A stretch of DNA of 52,655 bases from positions 8,404 to 61,058 of the forward strand of contig NZ_LDNB01000002.1 in the NCBI RefSeq assembly GCF_001026695.1. The letters are read 5' to 3'. Both the position numbers and the translations under genes were made by a program. The notes under the pieces were generated by a model. That model was not told where the DNA came from. It ran no database searches and was given only the letters and a program-made list of their open reading frames with translations. Of the stretch, positions 36,745 through 45,707 are shown piece by piece; the stretch's first letter is position 1; the number at the start of each line of letters is the position of its first letter. This stretch comes from Neobacillus vireti (GTDB lineage: Bacteria > Bacillota > Bacilli > Bacillales > Cytobacillaceae).

Positions 36745-37593
36745 ATGATTAGAAGTTTAATATTAATCGGTTTAACCTATTTTGTTTTTCAACTGCATAT
36801 AAGTGGTGATATTAATAAGTATATCAACATGAAATATTCTTATTTATCAGCAGCTGCTGGCTATGGATTATTAGTCTTGACAATTGTTCAAATTTTCATG
36901 GTGAATAAAGATCGCTCGGAAGAACATGTTTGTGATGATGAACATTGCGGACATAATCATGTCAAGGAAGATAAATGGTATAAAAAGCTTTTTGTCTATC
37001 CATTGTTCGCTTTTCCCATCATTTCAGGACTGTTTTTCCCAATCGCCACCCTTGATTCTAATATTGTTAAAGCAAAAGGATTCCATTTTCCGATTTATGA
37101 TGAAGGAAAAGGAGACCCATTCTTCCAACAGCAATTTTTACGTCCAGACACGAGTGTTTATTATGGTAAGGATGACTATGATACCTTAATGAAAAAGGAA
37201 AAGAAACAATATATTAATAGAGATTCCATTTTGCTGGATGATAGCAATTATTTAAGCGGAATGGAAACAATCTATAACTTCCCAGGGGAATTTACCGGTA
37301 AGGATATTGAATTTAAAGGGTTTGTTTTCAACGATGCGGAAACAATTGACAAAAATCAACTTTTCATCTTCCGCTTCGGAGTAATTCATTGTATTGCAGA
37401 TGCCGGTGTATTTGGAATGCTTGTCGATATGCCTGAAGGAACGAAATTGAAAAATGATGAATGGATTACTGTTACAGGTAAAATTTCGACGATTTATTAT
37501 CAGCCATTTAAGGCGAATATTCCGATAGTAAAGGTCGAGAAATGGTCAAAAACAACTGCCCCGAAGGATCAATATGTGTTTAAAGGATATTAA
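36745..37593 (+). CDS. ycgQ: YcgQ-family (TIGR03943/DUF1980) putative permease subunit
   Basis: A protein of 282 residues. Two to three N-terminal transmembrane helices surround a HVCDDEHCGHNH metal-like loop (about residues 60-72). A C-terminal extracytoplasmic domain follows, with DSNYLSGMETIYNFPGEF and FRFGVIHCIADAGVFGML. It forms a conserved pair with YcgR. AAGGAG precedes the ATG. Confidence 0.87.
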   Translation: MIRSLILIGLTYFVFQLHISGDINKYINMKYSYLSAAAGYGLLVLTIVQIFMVNKDRSEEHVCDDEHCGHNHVKEDKWYKKLFVYPLFAFPIISGLFFPIATLDSNIVKAKGFHFPIYDEGKGDPFFQQQFLRPDTSVYYGKDDYDTLMKKEKKQYINRDSILLDDSNYLSGMETIYNFPGEFTGKDIEFKGFVFNDAETIDKNQLFIFRFGVIHCIADAGVFGMLVDMPEGTKLKNDEWITVTGKISTIYYQPFKANIPIVKVEKWSKTTAPKDQYVFKGY

Positions 37594-37620
37594 AAAAGAC
37601 GCCATAATGGCGTCTTTTTC
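37594..37620. terminator. Terminator after ycgQ
   Basis: The stem AAAAGACGCC / GGCGTCTTTT overlaps the stop and is followed by T residues. It can also serve the converging gene. Confidence 0.85.
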
Positions 37621-37638
37621 TGTATGTTAACAAACTAT

Positions 37639-38013
37639 TTACATGGATTCCTCTTTAACATTTTTTATGATGTTGATGGCAAAGAGAATAATCCCTATAA
37701 CCATTAGTGTGCCGCCTGTAGCAACTGCGGGCTCCGCACTTTCTGTACCTGAAACTAAGAATGCAAGTCCAATCATCATAATAGGCAGAGAAATATTATG
37801 GATCCAGAAATGAACCTTTGCCAATACCGTTTTTGCTGCACTTGGAAACGCGACATAGATAAGACCTGCCATACCCATTGACATCCAACCTAATAAATTA
37901 ATATGAACGTGGACAGGTGTGAAAGTGAATTTTTGTGTCATTGACATATACATCCCAATGCAAACCCCGATAACAAAATAGACAACAGAAATTTTTATAA
38001 ACTTAATACCCAT
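37639..38013 (-). CDS. Small four-helix membrane protein resembling haem-copper oxidase subunit I
   Basis: A protein of 124 residues with four transmembrane helices. TPVHVHINLLGWMSMGMAGLIY (His35 and His37) and KVHFWIHNISLP (His68, His72) resemble stretches of cytochrome oxidase/NO reductase subunit I where haem ligands lie. It is far too short to be a full subunit (450 or more residues), yet it is intact with its own ribosome site (GGAGG) and is not a remnant next to other oxidase genes. Homologues are often labelled cytochrome c oxidase. The function is unknown. Confidence 0.75.
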   Translation of the reverse strand: MGIKFIKISVVYFVIGVCIGMYMSMTQKFTFTPVHVHINLLGWMSMGMAGLIYVAFPSAAKTVLAKVHFWIHNISLPIMMIGLAFLVSGTESAEPAVATGGTLMVIGIILFAINIIKNVKEESM

Positions 38014-38124
38014 TTTTCTGCCTCCTTTTTCATATAAAAATAATGACTACAGTAGTAAATATGTAGGATTATTTTGAAAAAGAACTGAATTTAAGGGGAC
38101 AAGAAAGGATATTTTTTCTTTGAA

Positions 38125-38152
38125 AAAGAGCAACCTAAAGGGCTGCTCTTTA
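38125..38152 (-). terminator. Terminator after yheB
   Basis: The stem AAAGAGCA..CC / GG..TGCTCTTT; on the minus strand it overlaps the last codon and is followed by a T-rich stretch. Confidence 0.8.
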
Positions 38153-39406
38153 AAATAAGGCCTTTATTCCTACTAGTATAAGGCCAATTAAAAATCCACA
38201 AACGGCTCCGTTTACCCGAATCCATTGCAAGTCTTTTCCTACATTTGTTTCAATCATATTGATAAGAGTCTTAGTATCAAGTTTGTCTAGATTTTCCTTA
38301 ACCAGTATCCCTATTTTTGAATGATTTCGATCAACAAAGCTGGATATTTGTTTTTTCACCCATGCTTCTAGCTGCTTCGTTTTATCTGGATTTTCTTTAA
38401 ACTCATTCAGACTCTTTATAACTAATGGAAGGATATATTCATCGTAAAAGCTGGGCTCTTCCACGAAATCATGAGCCTTTTGCTGAAACTCAGATAAAAA
38501 ATCGATTATTTTTTCTGCGGGTTTCCAATTTGCAATGATTTGTAATTTAAATTGATTCAGCTCTTCATAAATCTTTTCATCTCTTTTAATCGTTTGCAGC
38601 TTGTTATTAATGTGGCTCAATAAGGTTTGTCTATTTTGATTAAAAGGATCGCGATAACTATCAACACCTTTAAGAATCAGGTTTTGAATCATATGCCCTA
38701 ATTTCTCCTCGTTAACAAGGTTGCTAAATGATCTTAATGCAAACTGCATGAAACCGTCTGCTTTAATATTTTCAATCATTTCAACGGCCATGCCGCCAAG
38801 CTTTTGCTTCGTACTTTCCTTTTGGGCCCAATCATCAATTTCTTTAAGGATGAAATCAAGTGTCTTTTCGTCGTATTTCCGAATCGTAATTTGATCGACA
38901 AGTAATGGAAAGTAATAATTAATATCTATATTCTCGAGAAAGGTTTTTAGCTCTTTTTCAAGTATCGGTGCTATCATCTTGATCTCAATCTTTTTGATCA
39001 AATGCTGAATAAGAGTAATGATGTTTTTCTTTACCGGCTGAGCATGTATTTCTTTATTTACTATGGAAAATAATTTTTCGCTGAACTGGAACGTATCTAT
39101 TTTTTCACGGATGCTCTCCTTTGTCAGCCAATCCTGCTCCACCATTGAAATGATTTTCGCAATAATCTTTTCTCTGTTTTTTGGCAAAAGGGCAGTGTGC
39201 GGGATTGGCAGACCCATTGGGTGCCGGAATAATGCCGTAACGGCAAACCAGTCTGCAAGTCCTCCCACAAGCCCAGCCTCAAATCCTCCTTGGAGGATAG
39301 TTTTCCACAGTGATTGCGGTATTGGAATAGTAGCTATAAATCCAGCAGCCATCACAATAAGAGAAATAGCCGCTAAATGCTGCGATTTACTTTTCTGTTT
39401 TAACAT
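38150..39406 (-). CDS. yheB: DUF445 membrane-anchored protein (YheB-like)
   Basis: A protein of 418 residues. One N-terminal hydrophobic segment and GGFEAGLVGGLADWFAVTALFRHP are the DUF445 signature. A long helical middle follows, and a C-terminal transmembrane helix (WIRVNGAVCGFLIGLILVG). B. subtilis YheB has the same layout. The function is unknown. GAGGGG precedes the ATG. Confidence 0.88.
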   Translation of the reverse strand: MLKQKSKSQHLAAISLIVMAAGFIATIPIPQSLWKTILQGGFEAGLVGGLADWFAVTALFRHPMGLPIPHTALLPKNREKIIAKIISMVEQDWLTKESIREKIDTFQFSEKLFSIVNKEIHAQPVKKNIITLIQHLIKKIEIKMIAPILEKELKTFLENIDINYYFPLLVDQITIRKYDEKTLDFILKEIDDWAQKESTKQKLGGMAVEMIENIKADGFMQFALRSFSNLVNEEKLGHMIQNLILKGVDSYRDPFNQNRQTLLSHINNKLQTIKRDEKIYEELNQFKLQIIANWKPAEKIIDFLSEFQQKAHDFVEEPSFYDEYILPLVIKSLNEFKENPDKTKQLEAWVKKQISSFVDRNHSKIGILVKENLDKLDTKTLINMIETNVGKDLQWIRVNGAVCGFLIGLILVGIKALF

Positions 39407-39499
39407 CTTTGTAACCCCTCATTTTAGATATATATTGGTGTCAATTGCTATTATCTCAATATTGCTGAAAAAAAAGCAAAAAAAATATCTTTTCAACAA

Positions 39500-39537
39500 G
39501 AAAAAACCACCTCTCAGCTTTGAGAGGAGGTTTTTTT
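39500..39537 (-). terminator. Terminator of the F0-like operon, overlapping the last codons
   Basis: On the minus strand CCTCCTCTCA / TGAGAGGTGG forms the stem and TTTTTTC follows. The stop codon TGA at 39514-39516 is the first part of the descending stem arm, so the last seven codons lie in the hairpin. Confidence 0.9.
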
Positions 39538-40479
39538 CTGTGGTTTAATATGAGTAATAAGTCCATCCAAATCGGTGATATAAAATTGTATTTCAGGAGC
39601 TGTTTTAAGAAAGTGCTCCTGTAATAGCTGATAATAATTCACTCTGCGAAGCGGGTCATATTTTAAGATTGGATATTCCTTCCGCTCCTTGACATATTGG
39701 TCAACCGCTTTTTGAACGATATCCATTTCAATGGGAATTTGTTTCTCGCTTTCTTCAAATAAATCATATGTTTCCTTTGACATATAAAATTTTTTAGCAG
39801 GAATCCCTCCAAGCATTGGTGCTAGCTGTTGGTAGTCGATACTATTATCGTCCAGAACAAGAATCGTCCGGTAAACGCCCTTTGGTAATTTATCAGAAAA
39901 CGTTCTGACGGCTTTTCGAACATCCTCAATCGTTACATCAATAACTGGGTATTCTCTGACCTCAATTTGTTCTAGATTGGCAGACTGCTCTCTGTCTTTC
40001 CATTTTTGTTTTGGAGATTTAAAATACCGTTGAACCATTGAATATACAGTCACACCGCCAATGCCAATCCCGGAAAAAATACCAATCAGTGTTAAAGTGG
40101 GATAAATATCATACTGGGAATCCAATAGTGCCCCCGCCTTATAGCCAGCATACACACATAGAGCAATGGTAATTCCGAATACCATATTTAAAGAAAGGGC
40201 TTTCATTAAAAAGGTTGAAAATTCGTTCCAATGTGCATCGTTGTGAGTCCTTTCATTCTTAAAAAATTTTCTAACTTCTTTTTTCATTTCTTCAGAGACA
40301 TTATTTTCTGTGAAGAAAACCTCGAGATACTGTTGCTCAGATTTGTTTTCATTTTTTAACAGACAGGCTGTTTTTTCAATCGAGCCTTTTGTGTAATGAA
40401 CATAAATCCATTTTTCTTCAAATCCTAATTCAAGATTTTCGGTAACTCTGCCCAAGTATTTTGTAAACTTGTGCTTCAT
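39514..40479 (-). CDS. Multidomain protein with AtpZ/AtpI-like membrane hairpin, third gene of an orphan F0 operon
   Basis: A protein of 321 residues with three parts. Residues 1-90 are soluble and of unknown kind. Residues 92-114 and 126-148 are two transmembrane helices joined by GYKAGALLDSQYDIYPT, closely like the AtpZ/AtpI accessory protein of F-ATPases (G..G..LD....P pattern). Residues about 175-310 form a second soluble domain with LPKGVYRTILVLDDNSIDY, LGGIPAKKFYMSKETYD and FYITDLDGLITHI. This last part recalls a Bacillus-specific domain of unknown function (perhaps DUF3939; not checked). The ribosome site AAGGGGG lies within the last codons of the b-like gene, 3 bases upstream. A role in assembling or gating the adjacent a/b subunits is inference. 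Confidence 0.7.
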   Translation of the reverse strand: MKHKFTKYLGRVTENLELGFEEKWIYVHYTKGSIEKTACLLKNENKSEQQYLEVFFTENNVSEEMKKEVRKFFKNERTHNDAHWNEFSTFLMKALSLNMVFGITIALCVYAGYKAGALLDSQYDIYPTLTLIGIFSGIGIGGVTVYSMVQRYFKSPKQKWKDREQSANLEQIEVREYPVIDVTIEDVRKAVRTFSDKLPKGVYRTILVLDDNSIDYQQLAPMLGGIPAKKFYMSKETYDLFEESEKQIPIEMDIVQKAVDQYVKERKEYPILKYDPLRRVNYYQLLQEHFLKTAPEIQFYITDLDGLITHIKPQKKTSSQS

Positions 40480-40482
40480 AAA

Positions 40483-40878
40483 TTAAGCCCCCTTAAATTG
40501 GTCATTTTGAGAAAGGGACCGAGAACGTGAAAGGAATGCTTCCTCTTTTGCTTCTTTAAGGATTTGTTTAGCTTTGTTCTTGGCCTCTTGAAGAATCAGA
40601 TTCGCCTCATTTTCACTATGCTTCCTAATTTCTCTCGAATCTGTCCACGCTTGTTTAAGGAAGGTTTCACTTGCTTTAAGGTTCTTTTCAGCCTCAAGTT
40701 TATATTTTTCCGTTAATTTGAGCTGATTTTCAATGTGCTGTTTTCTATTATCAAGTATATTCACCAGCTTTTTAAAAACTAACTTCTTTAATATAAGAAC
40801 AAGAACTGTGAAAATAATAGCTTGGTAAATCATCGTACCAAATGAAATCGGGATACCAAATAAAGTAATATCACCCAA
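40483..40878 (-). CDS. F0 ATP-synthase b-like subunit, short form
   Basis: A protein of 131 residues. The N-terminal GTMIYQAIIFTVLVLILKK membrane helix followed by KLVNILDNRKQHIENQL matches the membrane anchor and tether start of Bacillus AtpF, and a charged coiled coil runs to about residue 113. Normal AtpF has 160-175 residues; here the dimer end and delta-binding C-terminus are missing and replaced by a Ser/Arg/Gln-rich tail. It starts TTG at 40878, 10 bases after GGAG. There is no c-subunit gene between it and the a gene, unlike in any standard atp operon. Confidence 0.82.
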   Translation of the reverse strand: MGDITLFGIPISFGTMIYQAIIFTVLVLILKKLVFKKLVNILDNRKQHIENQLKLTEKYKLEAEKNLKASETFLKQAWTDSREIRKHSENEANLILQEAKNKAKQILKEAKEEAFLSRSRSLSQNDQFKGA

Positions 40879-40905
40879 AATAATTCAACTCCATTCATTT
40901 TTATA

Positions 40906-41984
<1,079 letters not shown>

Positions 41985-42530
41985 ATGAGAAAGTTATTAC
42001 TATTTTTATCCGCATTAACGATGGCAATCGGTTTGACTGCCTGCTCAAGTAATGATGATGCGAAAACGGATAAGAAAGATACACCAAAAGAAACAGCAAA
42101 AGAAACTGAAGCACCTAAAGTTGATGTTAAAAAAGAATTAGTTAGGTTCTATATGGAACTTGGAAATAAAATCAACGCAAAAGATGCTGATTTAAACGCT
42201 TATGAAAAGAAAGCATCGAAGGAAGATGCAAAGCCTGAGGATTTACCAACTGCTGAAGAAAAGGCAGCAGCCAGTGAATCAGCCGCTGCAGTCGCATCGG
42301 AGCTTAATGCTGTTCAAATTCCAGCTGATCTAAAGGACCAACAGGCGGATCTGGAAGCAGCTGTTAAAGAATATGCTGCTTCTTATCAAGCTAAAGCAGA
42401 TGAATTGAAAAAAGACACTCCTAATCTTGAAGCGGCGGATGCAACCTTTGCACAAGCTGAAGAAAAATTGGGGAAAGTGTTTGAAAGCGCAAAATTATTA
42501 CCACCAAGCTTAGGTAAGCAAGTAAACTAA
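41985..42530 (+). CDS. Ala/Lys/Glu-rich lipoprotein of unknown function
   Basis: A protein of 181 residues. The signal peptide ends in the lipobox GLTAC with Cys20. A charged linker follows (residues 21-50), then a helical, Ala/Glu/Lys-rich domain that looks like a three-helix bundle or coiled coil (about 52-170). AGGGGG precedes the ATG. Single gene with a terminator. It is divergent from the F0-like operon, and any functional link is unproven. Confidence 0.83.
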   Translation: MRKLLLFLSALTMAIGLTACSSNDDAKTDKKDTPKETAKETEAPKVDVKKELVRFYMELGNKINAKDADLNAYEKKASKEDAKPEDLPTAEEKAAASESAAAVASELNAVQIPADLKDQQADLEAAVKEYAASYQAKADELKKDTPNLEAADATFAQAEEKLGKVFESAKLLPPSLGKQVN

Positions 42531-42539
42531 TTATCATAA

Positions 42540-42575
42540 AAAACAGGCCAGATGAATTTCATCTGGCTTGTTTTT
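42540..42575. terminator. Terminator
   Basis: The stem AACAGGCCAGATGAA / TTCATCTGGCTTGTT is followed by T residues, between converging genes. Confidence 0.9.
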
Positions 42576-42584
42576 TATCGTATT

Positions 42585-43082
42585 TTAATGAATTTTGATG
42601 ACTGCCTCTTCTCTGTAAGTAACATGTAGTTCATCCAGGAGACCGTTGACAGATAAGTACGTTTCCGTATCTTCAAAAAACCAAACATCGTTATCTTCAA
42701 CAAAGAAGGTAATGCCATTTATCACTTTTGTAATTCCTGCATGTGCAGGATGCTCTGCCGAAAAAGCGAGGCTGTAGCCTTTATGCTTCTCACCAAACCC
42801 GACATATTGCGGAAACATTCGAATGCTGAAGGGTTTATTGATTTCGAATTCTTTTGAAAACCATAAGGCAGCATTTTCATCAATAGATATTAACATATTT
42901 AACACCAACCTTTTCCTAGTTGATTGTAATTCATAAAGATAGTAATGGATTCTAAGGTTCACCATTTCCTTATAGTAAAAGCTTAATTCTTTTTTCGAAG
43001 TTTGCCTGTGATAAAATTCACTGACGACAGGAATATAGGACGAATTTAAAAAATGTTCATACTTCCGTTTTGAATTCTTCAC
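42585..43082 (-). CDS. Protein of unknown function
   Basis: A protein of 165 residues, predicted soluble and cytoplasmic: a basic N-terminal third (MKNSKRKYEHFLN) and a strand-rich second half. I do not recognise the family. The upstream side has only a weak ribosome site. Codon use matches the neighbours, so it is probably a genuine host gene. Confidence 0.65.
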   Translation of the reverse strand: MKNSKRKYEHFLNSSYIPVVSEFYHRQTSKKELSFYYKEMVNLRIHYYLYELQSTRKRLVLNMLISIDENAALWFSKEFEINKPFSIRMFPQYVGFGEKHKGYSLAFSAEHPAHAGITKVINGITFFVEDNDVWFFEDTETYLSVNGLLDELHVTYREEAVIKIH

Positions 43083-43192
43083 ATCTGTGTAAAGCAGTAA
43101 TATTAAGGAAATCGATTGTTACTGTTTTTGTAACATATTAACAGTGTAAACCGTGATAAAATAAAAGAAATAAGAAAAGGGAGTTTTTGACT

Positions 43193-43489
43193 ATGGAAAA
43201 GGAATTTGAAAAATTAACTGAAAATGTTATGGATATCAAAAGCTTAATCAATACATTTAATACGACATTGGAGAATATTGAGAGGAGACTTTCGAGATTA
43301 GAACAGATGGATAGTATCGAACATAGGGTAGAAGTAAACCAAATCGACCTATCCGATATAAAAGATTCTCTTCAACGTATTGAAGAGAAACAGAGCGGCG
43401 AAATTCAGCATATCAACCGCCGTCTTGATTCCCATTTAGTTAAAATAGCAAAAGCAGAAGAAGATATAATCATTCTCAAATCAAAATAA
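43193..43489 (+). CDS. Small coiled-coil protein of unknown function
   Basis: A protein of 98 residues from ATG 43193, behind AAAAGGGAG; an in-frame TTG six bases earlier is less well placed. It is almost entirely heptad-like (residues 5-95), acidic and without a membrane segment, of the DUF-type coiled coils common in bacilli. The function is unknown. Confidence 0.72.
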   Translation: MEKEFEKLTENVMDIKSLINTFNTTLENIERRLSRLEQMDSIEHRVEVNQIDLSDIKDSLQRIEEKQSGEIQHINRRLDSHLVKIAKAEEDIIILKSK

Positions 43490-43508
43490 TATTAGGCAGA
43501 AAGCAAAA

Positions 43509-43560
43509 AGGGGCTGTCCAAAAAGTCAGGTAACTGACCTTTGGTAGCCCCTCTTCTTTT
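43509..43560 (+). terminator. Large hairpin, probable terminator
   Basis: AGGGGCT / AGCCCCT encloses an inner stem CCAAAAAGTCAG / CTGACCTTTGG, followed by a T-rich end. It lies between the coiled-coil gene and the family B repeat. Confidence 0.75.
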
Positions 43561-43584
43561 AGTTAATGGCTGGTTCAATAAGGT

Positions 43585-43719
43585 CTGTTGATTTCCGCTC
43601 CAGCTGGCTTCGCTTTCCGCGGGGTGGGCGGTGAGCCTCCTCGGCGTAAACGCCTGCGTGGTCTCACCTGTCCCACTGCTCCCGCAGGAGTCTTCGCCGC
43701 CTTCCGCTCCAATCAACAG
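43585..43719. repeat. Dispersed palindromic repeat, family B (full copy)
   Basis: 135 bases with the same CTGTTGATT / AATCAACAG ends and the same internal blocks (GAGCCTCCTCGGCG, CCCGCAGGAGTCTTCGCCGC) as 19475-19610. Differences cluster in the central loop. Confidence 0.92.
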
Positions 43720-43783
43720 GGTGCAAATATCAATATTGTGCTTTTTAATATAGCCCGTTTTTTCTGTAAAAAATTGTAACCAC

Positions 43784-43969
43784 TTACAATTTGGTAAATA
43801 GTGCTTTGATGCCTAGGTAAAGCAAAACAAAGGAAAAGACTAAAATTGCAAGTGCTCCGACAACGTGAAAAAATGATGTCATGCCAGCTAAAAATGAAAT
43901 TTCTGGCATATGAATAAGGGCAAAACCAGCTAAGATACAAACGAAAAATAAATTTGCTAAACGATCCAT
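43784..43969 (-). CDS. Small two-helix membrane protein
   Basis: A protein of 61 residues with two transmembrane helices (about 5-28 and 34-56) and no motif I recognise. A strong AAGGAGGG site lies 9 bases before the ATG, which makes it a real gene despite its size. The function is unknown. Confidence 0.72.
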   Translation of the reverse strand: MDRLANLFFVCILAGFALIHMPEISFLAGMTSFFHVVGALAILVFSFVLLYLGIKALFTKL

Positions 43970-44057
43970 TTTCCATCCCTCCTTACAAGCAGGATATGCT
44001 TAAAAAGGGCTTGTTGATTGGACAATTGTGCGATTAATAAAGGTTTTATACAAATAA

Positions 44058-44091
44058 AAAAAGACCGATATTGGTTTACTCGGTCTTTTTA
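44058..44091. terminator. Terminator after the first CNNM-type gene
   Basis: The stem AAAGACCGA / TCGGTCTTT with a T run on the plus side and an A run on the minus side, so it works in both directions. Confidence 0.85.
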
Positions 44092-44096
44092 GAAAC

Positions 44097-45452
44097 TTAT
44101 GAAAGCACTTCTGATTTTGACAGGGCGATTTGCTGGACGTCAGTTTCGCCGCCGTTAGTAGCATTTTTGGTTACTTCAATATATTTTATATGATGCTCTT
44201 CCATATCGAGGATTTTAAAGGAATACGTTTCGTGATGGATGATGTCCCCTTCTTTAGCTTCATAATTCTCAGTGAGAATCCAGCCGCCAATGGTATCAAC
44301 GTCTTCGTCATTAATTTCAACGCCCAATAAATCATTTACCTCGCTGACTAAGACCTTCGAGTCAATAATATAATGGTTTTCCTTCATTTTACGAACCTCT
44401 GGCACTTCATCCATATCAAATTCGTCACGAATCTCGCCAACAATTTCTTCAAGAATATCTTCTACGGTAACAAGCCCTGATGTACCGCCATATTCATCCA
44501 TCAATATTGCCATATGCATTCTTTCTTTTTGCATTTTTACCAGCAAATCATGGATGGGAATGGTTTCTATTACTCTAATAATCGGACGGGTATAATTTTC
44601 CAAGTTTCTTGTTGAAAGGTTTTCCTTTCCAATTAAATCTGTCATAATTTCCTTAATATTGATAAGCCCGATAATATGGTCCTTATCACCATCAATGATG
44701 GGATACCTTGTGAACTTTTCTTCACGTAAAACCTGAAGAAAGGTTTCTAATGAATCATCCTTGGATAATGAAACAATTTCAGTTCTTGGAACCATGATTT
44801 CTTTGGCAATGCGGTTATCAAATTCAAAAATTTTATTTACATACTTAAACTCCGATTGGTTAATTTCGCCGCTTTTATAGCTTTCAGATAGGATAATACG
44901 AAGCTCTTCCTCTGTATGAGCAATTTCATTTTCGGATACTGGCTTTAAGCCAAAAATGCCGGAAACGACCCGCGCAGATCCATTCAGAACCCAAATAAAG
45001 GGGTACATGAGCTTATAAAAAAAGATAAGCGGGCGGGAGACAGTCATGGTAATCCATTCAGCCTTTTGAATGGCTAGTGTTTTGGGTGCAAGTTCCCCGA
45101 CCACAACGTGTAAAAACGTGATGGCTGCAAATGCAATTCCAACTGATAATAGGTGGGTTGCACTCTCAGGTACGTTCATCTTTACAAAAAGTGGTGCAAG
45201 CAACCCTTTTATCGTCTTTTCTCCAATCCACCCAAGACCAAGAGCCGTTATTGTGATACCTAACTGACAGGCGGACAGGTATTCATCTAAATTTGTGATA
45301 ACCTTTTTGACCGAAACAGCCTTCGAATTTCCTTCTTCAATTAACTGATCAATTCTGGAGCTTCTAATTTTAACAATCGCAAATTCTGAAGCAACAAAAA
45401 AGGCAGTTAAAGCTATTAAAATGGCTATTAAAACCAAATTAAATATGTCCAA
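44097..45452 (-). CDS. CNNM/CorC-type membrane protein with CBS pair (hemolysin C family)
   Basis: A protein of 451 residues. The DUF21/CNNM membrane domain (about 1-190, three to four helices, ASEFAIVKIRSSRIDQLIEEGN) is followed by a CBS pair (about 215-335, MVPRTEI) and a CorC/HlyC C-terminal domain (about 350-440). Such proteins (MpfA/YhdP, YqhB, YugS in B. subtilis) export Mg2+ or otherwise protect against metal stress. It starts TTG 45452 behind AAGGGA. The next gene is a close paralogue, and both have structured leaders. Confidence 0.9.
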   Translation of the reverse strand: MDIFNLVLIAILIALTAFFVASEFAIVKIRSSRIDQLIEEGNSKAVSVKKVITNLDEYLSACQLGITITALGLGWIGEKTIKGLLAPLFVKMNVPESATHLLSVGIAFAAITFLHVVVGELAPKTLAIQKAEWITMTVSRPLIFFYKLMYPFIWVLNGSARVVSGIFGLKPVSENEIAHTEEELRIILSESYKSGEINQSEFKYVNKIFEFDNRIAKEIMVPRTEIVSLSKDDSLETFLQVLREEKFTRYPIIDGDKDHIIGLINIKEIMTDLIGKENLSTRNLENYTRPIIRVIETIPIHDLLVKMQKERMHMAILMDEYGGTSGLVTVEDILEEIVGEIRDEFDMDEVPEVRKMKENHYIIDSKVLVSEVNDLLGVEINDEDVDTIGGWILTENYEAKEGDIIHHETYSFKILDMEEHHIKYIEVTKNATNGGETDVQQIALSKSEVLS

Positions 45453-45458
45453 ATAAGT

Positions 45459-45498
45459 TCCCTTATCCCGTTTCTAAACGAGAAAGGAGTCACCTCCC
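45459..45498 (-). promoter_or_regulatory. Structured leader that can hide the ribosome site of the first CNNM gene
   Basis: On the minus strand TCCTTT.CTCGTTT can pair with AAACGGG.AAGGGA, which buries the AAGGGA ribosome site. A preceding GGAG can instead pair with the CTCC of that first arm. This gives mutually exclusive folds. Function is inferred. Confidence 0.4.
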
Positions 45499-45689
45499 AA
45501 TATTATACAAAACTTATTTTCTTCTAATCTCGTCTAATGGAAAGTATAAATTAACAATAATTATATAGAATTTAAATCATACAGTCAAACTTCCTTATAG
45601 TATAAGAGTTGATAACAACATTTTATGGAGAAAATTTGTAAATATGAACAGAAAAATAAAAATATTACAAAAAATATTCAACAAAAAAC

Positions 45690-45707
45690 GTCTCCTATAT
45701 CGGAGAC
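45690..45707 (-). terminator. Terminator of the second CNNM-type gene
   Basis: The stem GTCTCC / GGAGAC; on the minus strand it overlaps the last codons and the stop and is followed by T residues. Confidence 0.82.
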
